Assembly: GCA_037447655.1 (NCBI GenBank)
Contig: JBBHKE010000793.1
Coordinates: 412,097 to 435,491, forward strand
Direction: 5' to 3'
Length of the DNA stretch: 23,395 bases
From: Zygnema cylindricum
Taxonomy: Eukaryota; Streptophyta; Zygnematophyceae; Zygnematales; Zygnemataceae
The translations under genes were made by a program, and so were the position numbers. Below the pieces are notes generated by a model that saw only the letters and a program-made list of their open reading frames with translations, was not told the DNA's origin and ran no database searches. This document shows, piece after piece, positions 18,957 through 23,395 of the stretch. The first letter of the stretch is position 1. Each line of letters opens with the position of its first letter.

Positions 18957-19007
18957 CTCTCATTTTCATTTTGTACGGCTCTCTCTCCTTTATGTGCTCA
19001 AAGGCGA
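18957..19007 (+). repeat. Short diverged direct repeat, copy 1
   Basis: Aligns with 20268-20317 through cattttgt, ctctctctcctttat and ctca...gcga, with a few substitutions and small gaps. Weaker similarity extends about 50 bases upstream in both copies. Confidence 0.5.
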
Positions 19008-19015
19008 GGATTTCA

Positions 19016-19672
19016 TGCATTCCATTTTATCCTTCCATGTTTCCATTCCATTCCTTCCCTCCATTCCATTTCCTTCATTCCCTCCCCCTCCCATTCCTTC
19101 CTTCCTCCTTCCACCCTTCCATTCTCCTCTTCCTCCCTCCTTCCTCCACTCCCTCTCTCGTCTTCCATCTCTCCTCCATTTCCACACCATTTCCCTCACC
19201 CCTCTCACTATTTCGTCCCCTCCTTCCTTCCTCCCCCTTCCATTCCTCCTTCCTTCCATTCCATCTCCACCCTCCATTCCCTCCTCCATCTCCCTCCATT
19301 CCCCCTCAGATCCTTCCTTTCCGATCATTCATTCCATCTCCCTATCCCTATCCCCCGCCGCTCTTTCCGCCCTCCCGGATTGCCGCGTGTTGATCCCCTC
19401 CACTCCCCTCCACCCTCCATCCCCATTTCCCTCTCGCCTCCCCACTCTTTCTAGCTCTCCCTTTCCCTTTCCCCTTCCCTCTCCCTCTCACTATAGGTAT
19501 CTCCCTCCCCATCTACCTCTCACTTCCCCTCTCCCTCTACCTGTTCCCACATCCGTTTTATTGGCCGTCATCTCAAAATGTCGATCTCCCTCATCCTCTC
19601 CCATTTCCTTTTCCTTACACTCAAAATCGTGCAATTTTTTCTTACCATTCTCTCTTTCCCATTTACTCGCCC
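19016..19672 (+). repeat. Polypyrimidine (CT-rich) tract, second part
   Basis: Begins with degenerate ccatt/ttcca pentamers and passes into ccctctcc-type runs. Purines on the plus strand are rare over about 550 bases. Such tracts are prone to expansion and can form triplex (H-DNA) structures. Confidence 0.85.
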
Positions 19673-20267
19673 GCTAAAATTACACGTTAATGTCATTCAA
19701 TTTATTAACTAACTCCATTGTTGTATTTTTTTCTTTGATGTAGCCTCGGGATTTCATTCACTGGGCTGAATGTGATGGAGGAACACACGCATGGATTATG
19801 GGAAAATAATCGAATTATTTTAACTTTATTTAATATTAGGACTTGTAAACAAATGTGTACATGAGTTAGAGAAGGTTAATAGATTATCATCTGCTACAAA
19901 TGAAAAATTTTATGGCCGATGTTATTTCTGTTCATGTAGAATAATATTTTATTTACGTTTGAAAAATAGTTATTTTGTTTTAGATTTATTGCGGTGAACC
20001 TCTTTGTGATACTTAAGTGAAAAGAATTGAATTTATTTGTAAGTGTATTATTGCAATATTTTATAATTGAAATTCATTTTGATGTTGTTGCAATCACGGT
20101 TGCTCTGATTTTATTTATCCATGTTTTGTAAATGTTAAGTTATACAGTTGATGTATTGTGTTGTCATTGTTAAGTATTTTGCTTGTCGCACACTTGATTG
20201 TTAACTCTCTGTGTAATTTTGTTCTTGTAACCCTATTTTAAATTTGGTATTTATTTTATTTCAGTCA
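19673..20267. other. AT-rich intergenic DNA
   Basis: No ORF with recognisable motifs, no palindrome family member and no RNA gene seen. It separates the CT-rich tract from the left palindrome cluster. Confidence 0.6.
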
Positions 20268-20317
20268 ATCTCACTTTGCATTTTGTCCCTCTCTCTCTCC
20301 TTTATCATACTCAGCGA
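20268..20317 (+). repeat. Short diverged direct repeat, copy 2
   Basis: Partner of 18957-19007. Its end overlaps the first palindrome of the left cluster, linking the CT-rich tract and the palindromes by sequence. Confidence 0.5.
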
Positions 20318-20824
20318 CGACACTATATCGTCACTGAATGTTATGTTGTTCTATCTTGCCAGTCAACAACAAGAATGTCTCGTCGCTGAATGGCATTTAT
20401 ATTTCTTCACCATTCAGCACCGACAATGTGTCGACCGAAGTAGTCGGAACCCATTTCTCCATCCCATTATTATTTCTCTCATATTTTCCTTCTCTGTTAT
20501 ATATTTAACTTAACAATACTGCCCGTCCCTCTAGTCCTCATATTCTCCAACTTGAGTTTTTATCTTTCAATCTTGTACTTTACATCCTTAAAATCCAGCC
20601 TTTTGGTTCTCTTGTTTCCTATGTGAGACTATCCCATTCTTTATTGCTTTTTCTGTCCCTTTCTCTCAAATGGTCTCCCCAAAACATATCTGTGATAATT
20701 TTATCCATGTTGTCTTTCTGGCATACTATAACTTCTACCATCCAGCAACGAAGTTATGTCGTCGCTGAATGGAATATCACATATTCGGCCAATCAGGGAC
20801 GACAATGTGTTGTCGCTAAATGGC
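20311..20824. repeat. Left cluster of five related imperfect palindromes
   Basis: Units at 20311-20340, 20358-20394, 20410-20437, 20738-20772 and 20788-20824. Each consists of a left arm like gccattcagcgacgaca, a spacer of a few bases, and a right arm like tgtcgtcgctgaatggc, with substitutions in one or both arms. The arms are shared between units, so this is a dispersed family of hairpin-forming repeats and not isolated palindromes. Unrelated AT/CT-rich sequence (20438-20737) separates the third and fourth unit. Confidence 0.75.
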
Positions 20825-21150
20825 AAAATGACACTACAATTTAAAATACGTTTTTACACCATCACTACAAATACATGTCATCCAGTATTTGGCCATTCAA
20901 CTTGCGTAGACAAAATATGAAAACAAAAAAACAAACAATGATATATAATATTCAACGTTAAAGAACGAAATACAATGTATAATGCATACTGCAGTAAAAG
21001 AAAAGTACAAATATTAACGTGTCAATTAAAAACTACAAAAAAAAGACAAACAAAGCCACACTATTATTATAATTTTCTGCAAACGACCATTATCCATTTT
21101 ACCACATCTCCTTATTAAACCACATCTCTATAAAGTGCCTCAAAATCACT
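20825..21150. other. AT-rich spacer between palindrome cluster and transposase pseudogene
   Basis: Contains two copies of cactacaa (20832-20839 and 20863-20870) and A-rich stretches. On the minus strand it would be the 3' flank of the transposase gene. No gene seen. Confidence 0.55.
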
Positions 21151-21814
21151 CTAGTCCTCTAAGTCTTCGTCATGACTAGCTTTATCCTTTTGAATGTCGG
21201 CCTCTTGAATGAGTTGGAGTAAATCCTGTGTGGGAGTTGAAGGAGGTGGCACCTTGTCGCCCTCAAAATGGTTTCACCATTTCATGATTATGACTTGCAA
21301 ATCTTGCGTAAGCATACTCTCCTCCCATTTCCCATCCTTTAATGACAATCCATATTGGATCATCGCCTTCCGTGCATACCCATGCCATTCCTGTCCTTCA
21401 TTTCATTCACCTCGCGAATTGAATGGCGTGCCAACCTCAAGAAAAATGATTTCCCCGGTCCAACTAACTTATCCGACCATTTTTGGCTCCTAGATAAGGA
21501 CCACTTGTGGCTCTCTATCCCCTTCATTTTCCAATCTTCCCATTTTCTCGACCATACTTCCTTTATTTTCGAGATTACAAATGAATCGGCGGGTTGCACT
21601 AAATGTGTTGCACACGGTGGGAAAAAGTGGAAGGTTTTTCTCTTTGCAAGGAAAGTGGTGTTCAACTCCTCAAACATATTGTACCTGCCACAGTTGTCCA
21701 CAAAAATAACCTTTTCTCGCCCATCACGATCTCCTTGGTATGACCTCGACTGAGCGATCCATTGCGGAAAGACCGTCTTGTCATTCCATCCTTTTGGCCC
21801 GGTCCGATAACAAA

Positions 21815-22110
21815 CTCGTACAAAAGAGAGGGAGGGAGGGAGTTACATAGGGGTAAGATGGATATGTCATAAGGAAAATAAGAGTGGGACGGTGAGGGAA
21901 AGGGAGAGGGAAGTAGGCGAGAAGTACAGTAGGGAGTGGGAGCGAGGGGGGAAAAGGTATTGAATTAGAGAGGGAGAGAGGGGGCCAGAAGCACTATAAA
22001 CAACACAAATCCCCAAAATTCATATTTTTGGTGTGGAATACAAGGGACTATTAGGAAGATAATAGAGTCAATATTTATGAGGAAAAATACACATACGGAA
22101 GAAAACACAC
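21815..22110 (-). other. Probable second intron of the transposase gene, CT-rich
   Basis: Starts GTGTGT after ATACCAG and ends in a long pyrimidine tract followed by GTACGAG. Joining 22111 to 21814 keeps the conserved order of the transposase domain. The 3' half is nearly pure C/T on the minus strand (about 21822-21985). It could also be an insertion and not an intron. Confidence 0.5.
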
Positions 22111-22363
22111 CTGGTATGTCCATCTTAGATGCCCTTGATCGGGTAATTACGGAGCTTGTTGGCAAAGAGTAACATAGGAGATTGAATTCAGGCGTTCACT
22201 CCGCCCATGACTCAAACCATCAAAGTCATCGACTCTCCGCCTCCCACAACATCCGCGTATTTAACCACCTCATCCCCGCGAAAACCCAACGTCTTTTTGT
22301 TATCCATGTTTACAATGACGTGGGTTTCCTCCATGTTTTTGACTAAATCCTCGTTGTAGCGAC

Positions 22364-22556
22364 CTAATATCATAATAACACATATAAATGTTAGAAATGA
22401 ACAACACACATAAATATGATGGTAAGGGCAACAACTTCCAATCGCGCATTTGCATTTTTAACCCCCAACAAAAACATAAAAAATAATACATGTAACATTT
22501 ATTACAACACATATGAATGAGTTGTATAAAAGGTTATGATAGTACAAAATGCTTAC
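22364..22556 (-). other. First intron of the transposase gene (GT-AG, 193 bp)
   Basis: Donor GTAAGC after TATCGG at 22557; acceptor ATATTAG before GTCGCTAC at 22363. Removing it keeps the frame (GFLSG then RYNEDLVKNMEETH), and the AT-rich content is typical of plant introns. Confidence 0.75.
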
Positions 22557-23125
22557 CCGATAAAAATCCCTGTTTTAACTCTCCCATGTGATATGCTACC
22601 GTTTTTTCAATGTACTCCTCCTTCTTGGGGCTTAATTGTAACTTCCTGTTTTGAGCCCTTGTGACAATATTGTGTTTCTCGCAAAATCGTTGAGTCTATC
22701 GTTTTGTCATTTTCATTTTGATCTCTTTTCCCGTTTTATCAAGAAACAACCTCGCATTTTCCTTTTTCATATGTTTAATGATATGAACTGCCATGGTCCC
22801 ACAATATTTTGATACATCTTCATACCCGCCTTCTTAAACCCGTAGAACTTGTGCACCAACTCCGAGTGCACCGCTGTGACCCACGGAAATTCCTTTCCCC
22901 CCCTACCTCGCAGTGCCTTTGTCACCACCACACTTCTTCTTCCAAATCGTGCAGTTGACAAGGTGTGTGTCATCGCCCGTATGTTTCTCAGTGTTGCAAC
23001 CCTTCCCTTCCACCACCGACATACCTTTTGGTATTCTGCAACGACAGGTTAGAAAAAAAAAGACACAAGAAAAACTTGTCATTCTTCATTCATGGAGGAA
23101 AAAGTATATATTATAAAGAAAAAAC

Positions 23126-23321
23126 AGTTCAACGACAACCAGCTGTTGTCGCTAAAACTAGTGACGAATGTTGGTCATTGCTCGTTCAGATATCCGGTGC
23201 CTTTTCAAGATTCAGCAACGACAAAAATTCGACGCTGGTTCAGGTAACTGATGCATATACAAGATTCAACGCTAACGCAAAGTTGTCGCTAGTTCAGCAA
23301 CGAGGTGAAGTCGGCGCTAGG
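23126..23321. repeat. Right cluster of related imperfect palindromes
   Basis: Units at 23126-23159 (agttcaacgacaa ... ttgtcgctaaaact), 23158-23189, 23210-23243, 23264-23297 and 23292-23321, nearly head to tail. They share the aacgacaa / ttgtcgct arms of the left cluster. They lie just upstream of the transposase pseudogene on its strand. A single half unit (gcaacgacagg) occurs at about 23038-23048. Confidence 0.7.
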
Positions 23322-23395
23322 TCTATCAAACCACAAGAGAAACAAAAATAAATCAAAAAAGTAAGTGAGTGGGTGAAAGATGGCAAGTGTTGGAG

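Larger units (their letters stand above)
21151..23041 (-). pseudogene. DDE_1 (pogo/Tc5/CENP-B-like) transposase pseudogene with introns
   Basis: Three coding blocks on the minus strand. Exon 1 (about 23041-22557) encodes a basic N-terminus (TKALRGRGGKEFPWV) and an HTH-like segment resembling CENP-B/Tc5 type (QRFCEKHNIVTRAQ, LSPKKEEYIEKTVAYHMGEL). Exon 2 (22363-22111) encodes NMEETHVIVNMDN, TLGFRGDEVVKYADVV and SPMLLFANK. Exon 3 (21814-21151) encodes CYRTGPKGWNDKTVFPQW, the catalytic FVDNC (21690-21698 codes DNC) and PPCATHLVQPADSF with the third acidic residue (QPAD, 21585-21596), then an acidic C-terminus. The usual first Asp position may read Glu (NMEETH). Stops at 22696-22698, 22212-22214, 22188-22190, 22125-22127 and 21274-21276, plus frame changes near 22795, 22120 and 21370, make it dead. 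The first exon may lie further upstream. Confidence 0.7.

Noticed and set aside
18683-19677. Long plus-strand ORFs (up to about 300 codons) in the CT-rich tract
   Set aside because: They overlap in more than one frame and encode only Ser/Pro/Leu/Phe low complexity, which follows from the absence of purine-rich stop codons in pyrimidine DNA.
20311-20824. CRISPR-like array
   Set aside because: The units are imperfect palindromes with irregular spacing and no unique same-length spacers, in a eukaryotic context.

Overview
The window looks like nuclear DNA from a flowering plant. It is rich in LTR retrotransposons with plant-type copia proteins. One primer-binding site matches the 3' end of initiator tRNA-Met, and another matches the interior of the plant form of that tRNA. 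Long AT-rich intergenic stretches follow. I see no intact host protein-coding gene; almost everything recognisable is decayed mobile DNA. The species cannot be named from the sequence alone.

Layout on the left (1-16567, all minus strand): an old Ty1/copia element, called A here, runs from its 5' LTR (15981-16567) through a tRNA-Met primer site, gag, protease and the start of integrase down to 14015. It resumes at 2567 with the rest of integrase, then RT and RNase H, and leaves the window at base 1. The break in A is filled by 11.4 kb of a second copia family, B (2573-14009). B is not one element but a tandem array: LTR3, internal region II, LTR2, internal region I, LTR1. The three LTRs are 883, 889 and 934 bp. 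The array is flanked by one perfect 5-bp target duplication (gctac at 2568-2572 and 14010-14014), so it sits in A as a unit. Both B copies are broken by stops and frameshifts and share one frameshift in the protease active site. Copy I also contains a 10-N assembly gap beside about 330 bp of unrelated DNA that resembles part of another LTR.

The most interesting part of family B is its priming and start arrangement. The sequence next to the LTR matches the inside (anticodon arm) of plant initiator tRNA-Met rather than its 3' end, the half-tRNA priming mode known for Drosophila copia and yeast Ty5. The gag frame begins inside the LTR and runs through the primer site, which itself holds an AUG opposite the tRNA's CAU anticodon. 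Each B LTR also carries an antisense tRNA-like segment.

Layout on the right (16568-23395): AT-rich spacer without a convincing gene, then a roughly 1-kb polypyrimidine tract (18674-19672). A minus-strand pseudogene for a DDE_1 (pogo/Tc5/CENP-B-like) transposase follows at about 21151-23041, with one clear GT-AG intron and a second probable intron that is itself CT-rich. Two clusters of about 30-37-bp imperfect palindromes with a shared core (gcgacgaca / tgtcgtcgc) lie on either side of it (20311-20824 and 23126-23321). They could be subterminal repeats of the same transposon, though I could not define its ends.
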